A stretch of 64,000 bases of DNA, taken from Cladorhizidae sp. MBARI D1340-BT2 (taxonomy: Eukaryota; Porifera; Demospongiae; Poecilosclerida; Cladorhizidae). The notes beneath the pieces are model-generated. The model saw only the letters and a list, made by a program, of their open reading frames with translations, was not told the origin of the DNA and ran no database searches. Every line of letters starts with the position of its first letter. The stretch's first letter is position 1. The stretch is taken from contig JAQNBH010000011.1 in the NCBI GenBank assembly GCA_028752905.1, forward strand, positions 27,723,178 to 27,787,177, given 5' to 3'. Shown here piece after piece: positions 1-10,954 of this stretch. The translations under genes and the position numbers were made by a program.

Positions 1-3
1 AAG

Positions 4-87
4 TCCTTGATAGTGGGCCAGGTTATAGTCATCTCTCACAAGGAGCATGTCCTTGATGGTGAATCAGGTCAGAGCATCATGTACAAG
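4..87 (+). repeat. Fragment of a 48-bp minisatellite (two partial units)
   Basis: Two degenerate units share the words gtccttgatggtgaa, caggtcagagcatcat and ctctcacaagg with the array at 30619-30870. The stretch 428-470 also matches 30868-30895, so this end of the window is another copy of that dispersed repeat, with about 340 bp of unrelated DNA (90-427) between the two matching parts. Confidence 0.75.
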
Positions 88-89
88 TG

Positions 90-466
90 TATCAAATTTT
101 TATGTCCCTCTACTTTTTTTCGGCTTTACACTGACCACCCACCTAACCCACAGCTTTTAAAAGTAGACCATTTGACCGTTTACTAATCATGAGGGAGTAA
201 CTGAAGAACACTGTTCATGATTCTAGAAACTCTGCCATTCAATATCTCATGTTTTAGTGAATGCATTAATTGAACTAAAACACTTTTGAGTTTGACAAAG
301 GGAAAGGAAAAAAGCTGCCTTTATAGAGTGATGAGGTAAATGTCATTGTAACTCTAATGATGCAATGTCATGGGGATGCAATGTCATGGGTCAAAAAATA
401 AAATGATTTTTTTTGGTCCTGGATGGATAAAAAATGCCAATCTCAATAGGTTGGCTGCTTTGCTAG
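90..466. other. Unassigned non-coding DNA left of the first piggyBac element
   Basis: No convincing coding sequence. The short open frame at 370-570 crosses the transposon boundary at 467-470 and resembles nothing I recognise. The last ~40 bases match 30868-30895. Confidence 0.5.
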
Positions 467-1601
467 TTAACCGATTATACGCGGTATTAATTAATTCAAT
501 TGTACCGCATGACGCGGAACCTTTTTCATGTGACCTTAGGGTGTGGCGAGTACCAAACAAAACGTGCTAGATCTTTGTCTTGAAGGCTTTTCAGCCTTAG
601 CGGTATATTGCCTGAAGAGAAAGCGTGTCCTTGGCTACCCGATTACAAAAGAAGTTAGTCTTGCCAGCTTTTGTGCCCGCTGTGGATAACAAATTTCGAG
701 GACCAAAGAGTATAATCGAGCGTTCAGCTAAAGATCGGAGTTCTTTGATTCTTCAGAAACCTTCGATGGCGTGTCCAGTTACACTTGCCTGAGCCTTGGA
801 AGCTCCTGGACAGAAGATGACCCCACGCGCTAGCAATGGACAAAGAAAGGTAAGATATAAATAATTTTAATATTTGGAACGCGTAGCTGCTAGCTTAGCT
901 AAGTTGAACTCGAGGTATGATACTGAATATTGTACGTGCATCCATAGGTTCTTTGCCGGTCAAGTCCCAATACAATGTCCTGCTAACCTACCATCATCCC
1001 CATGGGTGGGCATGAAAAGGAGAGAGCAGTGGAGCTGAATCAAGAAACCCTAACCCCCTGAACCATGAAGCAACTTGAATTTGCCACTTTCTCACAGGTA
1101 TTACATATCATTTTATATGAATACAATGTAGTACATTGGTACATAGGAGAGAGAAGGTTATATTCCAATAACAGGACTATAATTTGTTTTTGTGCCACAA
1201 TAGATCGTGGGTGCTCGCGATTCCAGCGTGGCATAGCCATATGCCACATTCCTGGCAGTATCACTGGCTGTCAGATCGCTTCTGTTGCTGGTAGTATAAG
1301 TGCAACGTCCTCGACTGCACTTCCCAGATGTTGCAGGGGTCTTTATTGGGAAGTGGAGGAAAGGAAGCCTCTTGATAATGGAGCTGCACCCAGCTCTGCG
1401 TCAGCTACAATAACTTCCTATTATCTCCTTGGCCAGCTGAATCCTAACTTCTTGATCGTAAGTTCACTTCCGCTTCCTGACCATCCTTTGTGCAGAATGA
1501 AGGTGTTTGTGATAGCCACATTGATCAGAAAGTAAAATATGTATTTGTAGAATTTCTGCTTTTCACCTGACACCTATAATATCCTTTGATCTGATCACCT
1601 T

Positions 1602-2111
1602 TGTCCACGCCTCCCATGTATTTATTGTAGGCTAGGGGGCAGCTTATTTCCTCTGCTGCCAATGCTCTTATACCTAATCACTGAGGTGACACTCTTGGGG
1701 TCGCTGTTGATACATAAGCATGACGATCTTTCTTTTTGTGTGCTCTATAGCTCCATCTGTGTGTTCTATAGCTCCATCTGTGTGCTCTATAGCTCCATCT
1801 GTGTGCTCTATAGCACCATCTGTGTGCTCTATAGCTATATCTGTGTGCTCTATAGCTCCATCTGTGTGTTCTATAGCTCCATCCGTGTGTTCTATAGCTC
1901 CATCCGTGTGCTCTATAGCTCCATCTGTGTGTTCTATAGCTCCATCTGTGTGTTCTATAGCTCCACCTTTGTCCACGCCTCCCATGTATTTATTGTAGGA
2001 CTGTATAGCTAGGGGGCAGCTTATTTCCTCTCTGCTGCCAATGCTCTTATGCCTAATCACTGAGGTGACACTCTTGGGGTCGCTGTTGATACATAAGCAT
2101 GACGATCTTTC
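1602..2111. repeat. Direct duplication of transposase coding DNA flanking a minisatellite
   Basis: About 130 bp at 1602-1733 (ttgtccacgcctcccatgta through catgacgatcttt) recurs at 1970-2111 with few differences, including an 8-base insertion. Both copies code, on the minus strand, for the piggyBac block ending YNKYMGGVDK. The 21-bp minisatellite lies exactly between the two copies. Confidence 0.85.
1742..1969. repeat. 21-bp minisatellite, about 11 units
   Basis: The unit is ctccatctgtgtgctctata plus g (21 bp), repeated about 11 times with C/T variation. On the minus strand it reads GAIEHTD repeated in frame with the transposase block just upstream (MGGVDKG). The period is a multiple of three, so it also leaves frames open on the plus strand; those are artefacts of periodicity. 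Confidence 0.92.
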
Positions 2112-4048
2112 GGTCCTGCCATGCATTTGCACACACTTTTCCACATTGCGTGGTTAGTGACTGGCCCCTAAAAATGTTTAGAAGTTCATATAATGTGTAT
2201 CTCATAGTTGGGGTAAATAACATGCATGACCTGATATACAACCCCAAAATGTTTGTGGCATAACACTAACTTGTGTTTATCTAGTGCAATTTTACCTTTT
2301 CTTGAATTTGGCTTTCTTCAGCTCCTCGGGGAAACCACGCCTGTCTTTCCTGGCTGTCCCACATCCATAAATCCCTCTCCTCTCCAAATCAACCAACAGA
2401 CTATGCGAGGTAAAAAAGCTGTCAAAGTACATGTGGTGCCACTTGCCCTGTAGGTCCTCAGTTAGCCACTCTTGCCCCCAAGTGGTGCTCAACTGCACCT
2501 TTCTTTTCCCCCGTGTAAATCTCGAACTGTGTGAAAAAACCGTTTCGGCTATCAGCCCGAACCCACACCTTGATTCCTCTTTTGATGGGTTTCATTGGCA
2601 TGTATTGCTTCAGTGATGAATGACCTTGAAAGTTTATCATAGCCTCATCGATTGCAATCTCGCAGTTAGGCCTGTATATTGATGAAAATTTGTGTTGAAA
2701 ATGGCTGAGAAGAGGTCGGATTTTCCCCAGCCTGTCATAATTTTCACTGCCCCTTGGGGAAAGTGTACAATTGTCTACAAAATGTAGAAACCTTGTAATT
2801 GTCCTGTACCTATCCCTGGATATTCTTTGGGATATCGGTTTATAATTGTGGATGGGATCCCTCTTCCAATAGTCGTCTGTGGATGGCTGGTGATTAATTC
2901 CCATAAGAATGCTGAAGCCTATGAATGCTCGTATATCATCCTCTGTAATTTCTTTCCAAGAAACATAGGCTTCAGCACCCATGACTTCTTCAGCATACTT
3001 ATTTGTTTGATCCACTATCTCTTCCACTATGTTAGGTGTTTAAAAAAAGTTCAAATACCTCCAGTGGTGATTCCTGTATAGGAACTGTAGGTCCTACGGA
3101 ATATGTGAATGGATGAATTGTAGGGGTCACTAGGTTTGGTGACCAAACTGGAGGCAATGTCTGTGTGGAAGAGACAGTGGATGGCAAGGCTGAGGAGGTG
3201 GCAGTGGAAGGAATGAAAGAGGGTGATGGTTGGATTTGTTGTTGAGTTGGTATAATGTTGAGTTGGGGCTGGGGTGTGTAAGTAGGTGTGGTTGATACTG
3301 ATGTTGGTTGAGGCATGGGTGTGGTTGATTCTGATGTAGGTAGAGGTGGAAGTCATTGTGGTCAATACCGATGTGGTTTGAGGCTGGGGTGTGGTTGATA
3401 CTGATGTGGTTTGAGGCTGGGGTGTGGTCGATACTGAAGTAGATATGGAAGTGCATGTTGTCGATAGCGATGGTGGTAAAAGGTGGCAGGTAGCAGTAGT
3501 GTTTACAGAGTCTGATGTGAAAGCAACCACGGAGTCTTTTACTGAGATGGGTGTGATAAAAGCGGCATTCATTTGGGTCGATGGGTTGGGTAAAGGTGTC
3601 TTGTGTAATGCGGCAGGTATCGCGAAGGAATGAGCATCTTCCTCTTCCATGTCTAAATATATATATTATATATACATGTATATATAATTATTTTATATAT
3701 ATTTTTTATTATATTATTCAACATTTGTTCACTAAAATTTCCTTACCTTCCTGAAGATTCCTCATCACTTCCATCTGCAAATGGCTCATCCAAGTCCCCA
3801 TCTCCATCCAATGCCTTGAGGACCTCCTCCAAAGACAAACATTCTCTTTTTGCCATTATAGTTATCCTATTTTTAATATGTATAAGTCATAATTGTTTTC
3901 AAGTTTTGTAAAAAAATGTTATAGTAAGTCCCATATAATAAAGGCACTATCATGAACTTACAGTGTTATAGAGCAGTATCGCAGCAATGGATCCTTCGTA
4001 AAGAGTAAGACAGCTAGCCGATCGCGCGAATAAAAAGGCTGCTTGGTA

Positions 4049-4119
4049 TGACGCCAATTGGCGTCTACCGCCGTTCAGAGCACGCACGGGCGTGACGCCA
4101 ATTGGCGTCTATCGCCGTT
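4049..4119. repeat. Two subterminal 27-bp repeats, each with a 16-bp perfect palindrome
   Basis: Positions 4049-4075 and 4093-4119 both read tgacgccaattggcgtcta, then C or T at position 20, then cgccgtt. Each contains gacgccaattggcgtc, which equals its own reverse complement. They sit within 80 bp of the right end of the piggyBac element, 44 bp apart, a position where transposase binding sites are expected. The binding role is inference. Confidence 0.8.
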
Positions 4120-4565
4120 AATCGGTTAAACTGCGTTAGTCGACTACTATAGTCGCCTCAATTGAACTTTACGTAATTGCGGAGGGCCGCCCGCTCCTTG
4201 CTAAATTATTAGTTGGATCTCGAGCATTGGAGCTAAACTTAGCTTTGCGCATCATGTTTTTTTGGTGCGGTGATCGGCACCTGCTTGTTCTAGAGCAGAC
4301 GTTTCTTACGTTGACTTGCCATTCTAAGCTTCTTACTTGCTTTTGCAGCGCCGACTATTCCAGCTCACAAATTCTTTCTCTTTTCCAATCTTGCTCACCT
4401 CGCCGAACCCTGAACTCTAAACTGTTTGCAAGCTCTGCGCAGTTCTAGTTGCTGAACTCCACCTTCTTGATCTCACAACTCCACCCTCCAAATTTACCAA
4501 CAAGCTCCTCCCTGAAGAATTTCATTATTAGCAATTATTCTGAACCCTAGACCTTATCAAGTTCA

Positions 4566-6160
4566 TGGTGATATATATGAGTGATGGAGACTTTGATGGT
4601 TACCTTGAAGGAAAGTTATTTACTACAGCAAGAGCAATAAAATACAATATAAATAACCAATAAATATTCTTTTTATTATAGATGTTGGAGATGAAGGTGC
4701 TGATAATGAATGTGAAGAGGGCGAGGTTCCAGGTGAAGAGGGCGGCGAGGTTCCAGGTGAAGAGGGCGGTGAGGTTCCAGGTGAAGAGGGTGAGGTTCCA
4801 GGTGAAGAGGGGGTGAGGTTCCAGGTGAAGAGGGTGAGTTCCAGGTGAAGAGGGTGAGGTTCCAGGTGAAGAGGGTGAGGTTCCAGGTGAAGAGGGTGAG
4901 GTTCCAGATGAAGAGGGCGAGATACGAGATGAAGAGTGCGAGGTTCAAGGTGGGGGGCATGAGGTTGAATGTGATGGGTGGGATGATGTTAGTTTGCATA
5001 GTGAGGATGGAGCGGGAGGTGGTTATGACATAGACGAGGAAGAAGGCGATGCAAGTGGCATGGTGGTATCTTCTGTTCTTCTGTTGGTGGGCCTAATAAG
5101 GTGTGGTCGAGCCTCTGGATACTTTCGAACAATTATTCACGTCAATATCATCAAGGATATCTGGTGTGAAACGAACCGGTATGGGAAACAGTACTTGGCA
5201 AGTCACCAGCAGCACCTTGATGAACACCCACAAGCAAGAGAGCATGACTTCATCCGCCACCTGTTCACGCTGGAAGAAATGTATAGGTAAATGACATAAG
5301 GCCAGTAAGCTTACAATAAAATATTAATTAGCAATTGTTACACACCTCTAACCTTGTCACTCTCACACACCTCAATATTTGCATAAATACATGATGGTGT
5401 AAATATTAACCCACAAAGCTTTCATCTTATATCAAACCTGTGCAACCTCAGATTACATGCAAAACACACATTACAGGCAGCATTTATTTTTTGCCACCAA
5501 TGACAGGACACACAGTTATACTTTACTATACAGATTCATCGCAATGGTGATTCTAATGTCTAATGGGAGTGCTGGATTATCCCACTCCCCAGAGCTACTG
5601 GAGCAGAAGTTGCCCATTACATATCCCTACATTCTCCACCATAATGTCAGGAGATAGGTTTTTGTTGTTGCTCAATTTTTTACACTTGACCAACAATGAG
5701 AATCAAGTAGGACGAGGTCAACCAGGACATGATCAGCTATTCAAGATCCGGACATATATGACAGCACTGGTGTAAAGGTTTCAGGCATCTTACACGTTGC
5801 ATCGGGAAATTGCATGACTGGTTTCAAAGGGCGTTTATCCTTCCTTCAATACATGCCCCCAAAACCCACAAAAGTGGGCATTGGTACTGGCCAACTCAAA
5901 GACAGCATATACATGGAATTGGTCACTATATGCAGGAAGGGAGGACTATACCTCCAAATATTCATTGGCCACACGCGTTGTGTTACATCTAGTAACAAAA
6001 TTACATAACTTTGGACATCACCTCCAGGATTTCATCCAGAAGTTCTTGCAAGAGGGGGCATAATGGTGTGTTCCAAAATTTAGGGGGGACAACATGTACT
6101 GTAAGCATGTGAAGTGTGGCCGTAGCTAGTGGGGTCTCCCCCGGGAAATTTTGAAAAAAT
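4566..6160 (+). pseudogene. piggyBac transposase, copy 2, broken, plus strand
   Basis: An acidic N-terminal region (about 4566-5090) includes an EVPGEEG minisatellite. A typical piggyBac segment follows in shifting frames up to 5286 (NRYGKQYLASHQQHL, REHDFIRHLFTLEEMYR). A clear intron with GTAAAT donor and CAG acceptor spans 5287-5533, and the coding sense resumes with FIAMVILMSN. Further blocks are RFLLLLNFLHLTNNENQ (5649-5710), MTGFKGRLSFLQYMP (5814-5860) and TSKYSLATRVVLHLV (about 5950-6000). After about 6060 only weak similarity remains, such as a GLPREI word near 6140. Several frameshifts and stops are present and the C-terminal third is missing. It differs clearly in sequence from copy 1, so it is a different piggyBac lineage, not a duplicate. 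Confidence 0.82.
4713..4905 (+). repeat. In-frame 21-bp minisatellite in the second piggyBac N-terminus
   Basis: About nine units of gaggttccaggtgaagaggg plus one or a few bases, with variants of 18-24 bp. In the first units the reading is EVPGEEG repeated; a unit of non-triplet length near 4810 shifts the frame. Confidence 0.88.
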
Positions 6161-6537
6161 TGATTCTCTGAGACGCATTCTGGTGCATTCTCAGCACAAT
6201 ATTCAATGTTTTAGTCATCATAAGTACTGCATATGATGGATAGATTCCTCCTCACCAAAAGCCCATAATCAGCATGATTGTGCAGCTAATTCAGCTAAGT
6301 ATTGTCTCAGAAAGTGTATTTACAGAGTACATAATGTATTACATTAATAGTTTTGTAGCTAGATGCAATTGTGTCATAATCTAGAACGTTCTGTTCATGT
6401 GCTATTATTCTGTGGTTGTACTCTTTGATACTAAAATATTTTTCATGGGTATAAAGATAGCCAAGTTACTTTAGCTAAAGTGGGGGTACCTAAAAACCTG
6501 AATGCCTGTGGTTCTGCATAAATATCCAGATTGCTAA
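6161..6537. other. Unassigned non-coding DNA
   Basis: AT-rich sequence without a recognisable coding region between the piggyBac and hAT remnants. Confidence 0.5.
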
Positions 6538-6945
6538 GTGTTAACGATTTCAAATAAGTACCTGAGGCTAGAGAAAGCTATACTCTACGCAATGAGTGTT
6601 TTCATTAGGCACAAAAATGTAGGTACGTGGTCAAGCATGCAAAAGGAAAAAATTATCGATCACTACGGTGCATATGATGCAGAGCTGCCTGCGGAGACTG
6701 TGCAGAGTGATGAATATATACCAAGGAAGCTCTGATATCCACTGAACTCAGAACAGAGTGGAAAACATTTCGTAGCTACCTATCCAAGCAGCCGAAAGGA
6801 ACTTTGTACTCAGAGCAAACCAAACTCAGTAGTGAGGAAATGCTGAGAACAATCTTCCCCAACATCAGCACTCTGGCAAACATCTGTCTCACTATTCCTG
6901 TTAGCACTGCCACTAGTGTCTTCTCTCATTTATATATATATTGAG
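6538..6945 (+). pseudogene. hAT transposase remnant, C-terminal dimerisation region
   Basis: Two overlapping frames carry the signal. 6538-6735 gives a lysine-rich helical stretch. From about 6715 a second frame reads KEALISTELRTEWKTFRSYL and then, near 6860-6935, LANICLTIPVSTATSVFSH. The latter matches the conserved hAT dimerisation block, which in intact members has a hydrophobic run, a proline, then small residues and SFS. The sequence passes without a break into the TA-rich minisatellite. Everything upstream of the dimerisation region is missing. Confidence 0.7.
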
Positions 6946-8248
6946 CAAGTTATGATGGCGTGCCACTAGTGTCCTCTCTCATTATATATATAGAGCAAGT
7001 TATGATGGCGTGCCACTAGTGTCTTCTCTCATTATATATATATATAGAGCAAGTTATGATGGCGTGCCACTAGTGTCCTCTCTCATTATATATATATAGA
7101 GCAAGTTATGATGGCGTGCCACTAGTATCCTCTCTCATTATATATATAGAGAGCAAGTTATGATGGCGTGCCACTAGTGTCCTCTCTCATTATATATATA
7201 TATATTGAGCAAGTTAGTTATGATGGCGTGCCACTAGTGTCCTCTCTCATTATATATATATATAGAGCAAGTTATGATGGTGTGCCACTAGCGTCCTCTC
7301 TCATTATATATATATATAGAGCAAGTTATGATGGCGTGCCACTAGTGTCCGCTCTCATTATATATATATATAGAGCAAGTTATGATGGCGTGCCACTAGT
7401 GTCCTCTCTCATTATATATATATATATAGAGCAAGTTATGATGGCATGCCACTAGTGTCCTCTCTCGTTATATATATAGAGAGAGCAAGTTATGATGGCG
7501 TGCCACTAGTGTCCTCTCTCATTATATATAGAGAGAAAGTTATGATGGTGTGCCACTAGTGTCCTCTCTCATTGTATATATAGAGAGAGCAAGTTATGAT
7601 GGCGTGCCACTAGTGTCCTCTCTCATTATATATATATATATATATTGAGTCAGTTATGATGGCGTGCCACTAGTGTCTTCTCTCATTATATATATGTATA
7701 GAGCAAGTTATGATGGCGTGCCACTAGTGTCCTCTCTCATTATATATATATATATTGAGCAAGTTATGATGGCATGCCACTAGTGTCCTCTCTCATTATA
7801 TATATATATAGAGCAAGTTATGATGGCGTGCCACTAGTGTCCTCTCTCATTATATATATATATATATATAGAGCAAGTTATGATGGCATGCCACTAGTGT
7901 CCTCTCTCATTATATATATAGAGAGAGCAAGTTATGATGGTGTGCCACTAGTGTCTTCTCTCATTATATATATATAGAGAGCAAGTTATGATGGCGTGCC
8001 ACTAGTGTCCACTCTCATTATATATATATATAGAGCAAGTTATGATGGCATGCCACTAGTGTCCTCTCTCATTATATATATATAGAGAGCAAGTTATGAT
8101 GGCGTGCCACTAGTGTCTTCTCTCATTATATATATATATATATAGAGAGCAAGTTATGATGGCGTGCCACTAGTGTCCTCTCTCATTATATATATATAGA
8201 GAGCAAGTTATTATGGCGTGCCATTAGTGTCTTCTCTCATTATATATA
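6909..8248. repeat. TA-rich minisatellite, left part (about 23 units of 50-65 bp)
   Basis: The repeated core is gagcaagttatgatggcg followed by tgccactagtgtcctctctc and a variable (TA)n run. Length differences come mostly from the TA run. The array is cut at 8248 by the 6-kb transposon and resumes at 14283. The first unit contains the hAT coding word for TATSVFSH. Confidence 0.95.
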
Positions 8249-8284
8249 TGTGACAGGATTTGGGAAAAGGGACCTTATCGCGCA
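8249..8284 (+). repeat. Left terminal inverted repeat of the 6-kb element
   Basis: 36 bases, beginning tgtgacaggatttgggaaaa and ending ccttatcgcgca. They pair perfectly with 14247-14282 in inverted orientation. Confidence 0.95.
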
Positions 8285-8850
8285 AAAATAAATATATGAG
8301 TTAGCTATACCATGTTGAAGCCCGATTTATAAGGTTCAAAATAAGCCTTGTATCAAGTCTAGAGCTGCTCTGACACCGAAGATATGAGCGAGAGCTTCAG
8401 GTTTAAGTATTGGCTAAAACCGTGACTATTTCAATAACTGGGCGTTGTAGTTGACGACGAAAGCTAAAATGTTTACTCCGTAAATTACCGTGTTACGAAC
8501 GGGTGGGGCTACTTTTGCTGGGAAAGAAACGATGTAAATAGCTATAGCTGTTGTCTGACAAAGTGAAACTATGGAACGCTGGCTATCTAAAACTATAGAA
8601 CGCTGGCTAACTAACTAAGACTGTGGACTTCGAAGCAGACGCTGTCGAAAGTGGGGCGGTACTTTCGGGAAAGAATTGATCGAGGACTGTGAATTTCCAG
8701 TCATTCGCTTAAAGATTCATCCAAAACAGTCTGGATTTGTACTGGGAGTAAGCGCTAGCCAGGTCTAGCACTAGGCATAAATAAGTAGAGTATGTACAGG
8801 CTAGCATTAATAATTATTAGCATACATTAAAAAAGGACAAATTTGCAATG
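8285..8850. other. Left non-coding part of the 6-kb element
   Basis: No open frame of note and no similarity seen to other parts of the window. It probably corresponds to the 3' flank of the element's gene, which is on the minus strand. Confidence 0.5.
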
Positions 8851-9099
8851 TACAGTAGCGGCCCAAAAAAACTTTACATACCGTTGCGTTGGGTAAACGT
8901 TCAACGCAGAAATGTTTCTTAAGAAACGCTCAAGCAACGCTCAAGGAACGCACAGATAACGCTCAAGCAACGTATTGCGAATGCAACGCACGATCCGTTA
9001 TTTAATTACCCGAAATGCGCAATCAACATTCGGTATCCTACACCAAGTGTTCGATAGAGTGCGTAAAGTAAAGTCAGTCGGCCTACTGTTGATTACTGT

Positions 9100-9600
9100 T
9101 CTGTTTTGTTGCAGCTTCTACTTTTGATTTGTCCTGGGAATGGCTCACAGAAGAACTCTCGCTGCCACCTTCCTCTGAGCAGTAAGTATAACACTAGGTA
9201 GAACTCCAATGGCTAGCGCCTATCTGTGGTAGTTACCCAGCCTTTACTTCAGTCTAGTTGTTAGTGTTACATACAGTATTTAAAACGAAACCCCCCAAAA
9301 TAAAAGCTAGAACAGTGGATCCAGTAATGATAATTATACTGACTATCGTTTGGTCTTCTGGCAGAATGAAAGTTCTGGGTGGCTGTACCAAGCAGCAATG
9401 TTTTAGGGTGCTCCTCAATGGGAGTGGGAGGCCAAGGCAGTGAGGGTGATATATAATGGCAAGATTTCAGCTATTGTTAAGTTTTAAATCAAATTCTTTA
9501 TATCAAGTTCAGGTGTGATTTACTATTTTGAAATGCAGTTACCAGGCAGCCATGGAGGAAGAATTCAAGCCTGTCATGGAAGACGAGGATTACAGTTCTT
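9100..9600 (+). other. Unassigned interior of the Tc1-like element, with two short exon-like open stretches
   Basis: Two small plus-strand stretches look mildly exon-like: 9110-9181, ending just before GTAAGT, and 9365-9450, starting just after an AG. I do not recognise either, and chance is a sufficient explanation. Confidence 0.2.
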
Positions 9601-9779
9601 CACTCTACATCTGTGGTGGTGGGGTCAGGACTGGACTTGTTCAATAACTATATAGTTGTTTTTGAAATTATCATTATTTTATATCTTCTTATTGATAATT
9701 TAATAAGAAAATTTAACATCTCTAACTACCCAAACACACGAAAGTTTTGCCAACTTGATATCACAAGTGATTTCCAAAT

Positions 9780-10954
9780 AAACCTCCCGTGGCAGGTGTC
9801 TGTTCTACTTCTAACATCTACAGTTAATCAAAATTGTGTTATGCTGTCCACCAATTCAGCTTTGGACTTGGGCTTCACTTCTCTCCTGATGTACTCTTTC
9901 AAACTCGTGTCACAGGTCTTCAATGGGGTTGGCATCTTGAAACTCAGGAGGCATCCTCCATCAATTTATATCGAACTCTTTAGCCAGCCTGGATGTACGT
10001 TTGGGGTCAGTGTCCTGCATGAAGCGGTGATGGGAGCAAACATCCTTTACAAAGGGTAACAAGGGTCTAGTGAAGAATTTGAACAAAAAGTGGGGCTCTC
10101 ATAATACTGGCCCACACATTTACCTTCACCAAATGTTTCACGCTATAATAAAATAAACAGGTTTAAAACAAGAGTATAAATCTACACCTTATTACACACA
10201 CAACCATAATACAACATGAATCATATCTTAGCTTGTTCTTTTGTGTCTGCCTTATACAACAAAAAAAGCCTATATATGTGTTTCCAATTGAACTGTGCAC
10301 TCGTCTGTCCTCTTCAAGGTTCTGTATCTCGCTCCAATCTCTTGACCTAGGACAGGGATAAATGATACTGCTATTGATCATGTTATTACATTAGTCACTA
10401 TACCAATTCACCAGTGTTCTATATCAATATCTTGCCCTAGACTTAAGCCATAACATCTACAAAGTCCCTAAACTATATATATATATATATTTTAAAAAAT
10501 CCAATGGCTTATCCCCATCAGCACATTGGCTCTAACCAAAATACCATCAAGACCCAGGCCTAGATTATCATTAGCCACTAACAACCAACATAGCTTCAGT
10601 GTGACACAGAAAGCTTCTACACTAGATATTAACTTTCACATAGTTCCATCCCAAAACTAGTTCAACACAAGCGTCTCTTATCAGTTGGCATTACCTCTGC
10701 CTCAAAATATCAACATAAGCAATGTCCTGCAAAGCAAGACTGGGTTCCCTTCGCTGTGAAGGAGAACTGCAGTTGGTATGCTGTCTTCTCATCATCTTCC
10801 AGCATCTTTTCCACCACCGCTCCACGGCTGTAAGGCGATACCTGTCTCGCAGTGCTTGACAAAACTGGACGCTTTGCCTTGTTGCTGTCAGGCCCTCCTT
10901 CAAAATACAGACGATAGCTGCAGCCTTGAATCCTCTAGATCCTAAAGAATACAA
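9780..10954 (-). pseudogene. Tc1-like transposase, broken
   Basis: On the minus strand the N-terminal helix-turn-helix appears at 10954-10860 (FKAAAIVCILKEGLTATRQS). After a frameshift a linker follows (VVEKMLEDDEKTAYQLQ, about 10815-10765). The catalytic region is shifted between frames: WASIMRAPLFVQILH near 10110-10060, then FMQDTDPKRTSRLAKEFD near 10025-9970, where the second catalytic Asp lies, and NPIED near 9930-9915, where the third acidic residue is expected. The end is about 9780. The part holding the first catalytic Asp (roughly 10150-10640) is not recognisable. Stops and at least two frameshifts make it inactive. Confidence 0.8.

Larger units (their letters stand above)
1040..3856 (-). 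pseudogene. piggyBac transposase (PGBD4-like), broken
   Basis: Read on the minus strand. A short first exon (3747-3856) starts MAKRE and ends at a GTAAGG donor. A Ser/Thr/Pro/His-rich low-complexity N-terminal region follows (about 3650-3032), broken by a frameshift near 3310. The DDE-type catalytic domain runs from 3027 to about 2292, with typical piggyBac blocks such as ISRDRYRTITRFLHFVDN, DEAMINFQG and QYMPMKPIKRGIKVWV, then IYGCGTARKDRRGFP after a frameshift at about 2460-2498. The next block, ending YNKYMGGVDKG, lies at about 1985-2144. The C-terminal part (1600-1040) shows the YKYIF block and a Cys-rich tail with CNTCEKVANSSCF. Frameshifts, stops and an internal 21-bp minisatellite make it non-functional. 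The family cuts and pastes DNA at TTAA. Family assignment is firm; exact exon ends are not. Confidence 0.85.
471..4125 (-). mobile_element. piggyBac-family DNA transposon, copy 1, nearly full length but defective
   Basis: A TTAA at 467-470 and another at 4126-4129 bracket a 3,655-bp segment. Its ends start with the same bases read inward (ccgatta on the left, ccgatta on the reverse complement of the right), followed by imperfectly matching GC-rich sequence. TTAA target duplication is the hallmark of piggyBac. The interior codes for a broken piggyBac transposase on the minus strand. The left flank matches an apparently unoccupied relative at 30868-30899, which supports the left boundary. The right flank does not match that relative, so the right boundary rests on the TTAA and inverted repeat only. 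Confidence 0.72.

Noticed and set aside
1065..1535. 156-codon plus-strand open frame
   Set aside because: It overlaps, antisense, the C-terminal coding part of the piggyBac transposase, which has recognisable motifs.
1662..2012. Cys/Ser/Val/Leu-rich repeat proteins on the plus strand
   Set aside because: Periodicity artefact of the 21-bp minisatellite; the minus-strand reading is the one continuous with transposase motifs.
7168..7977. Hydrophobic repeat open frames (MPLVSSLIIYIY type)
   Set aside because: Products of the TA-rich minisatellite; not conserved in unit length modulo three.
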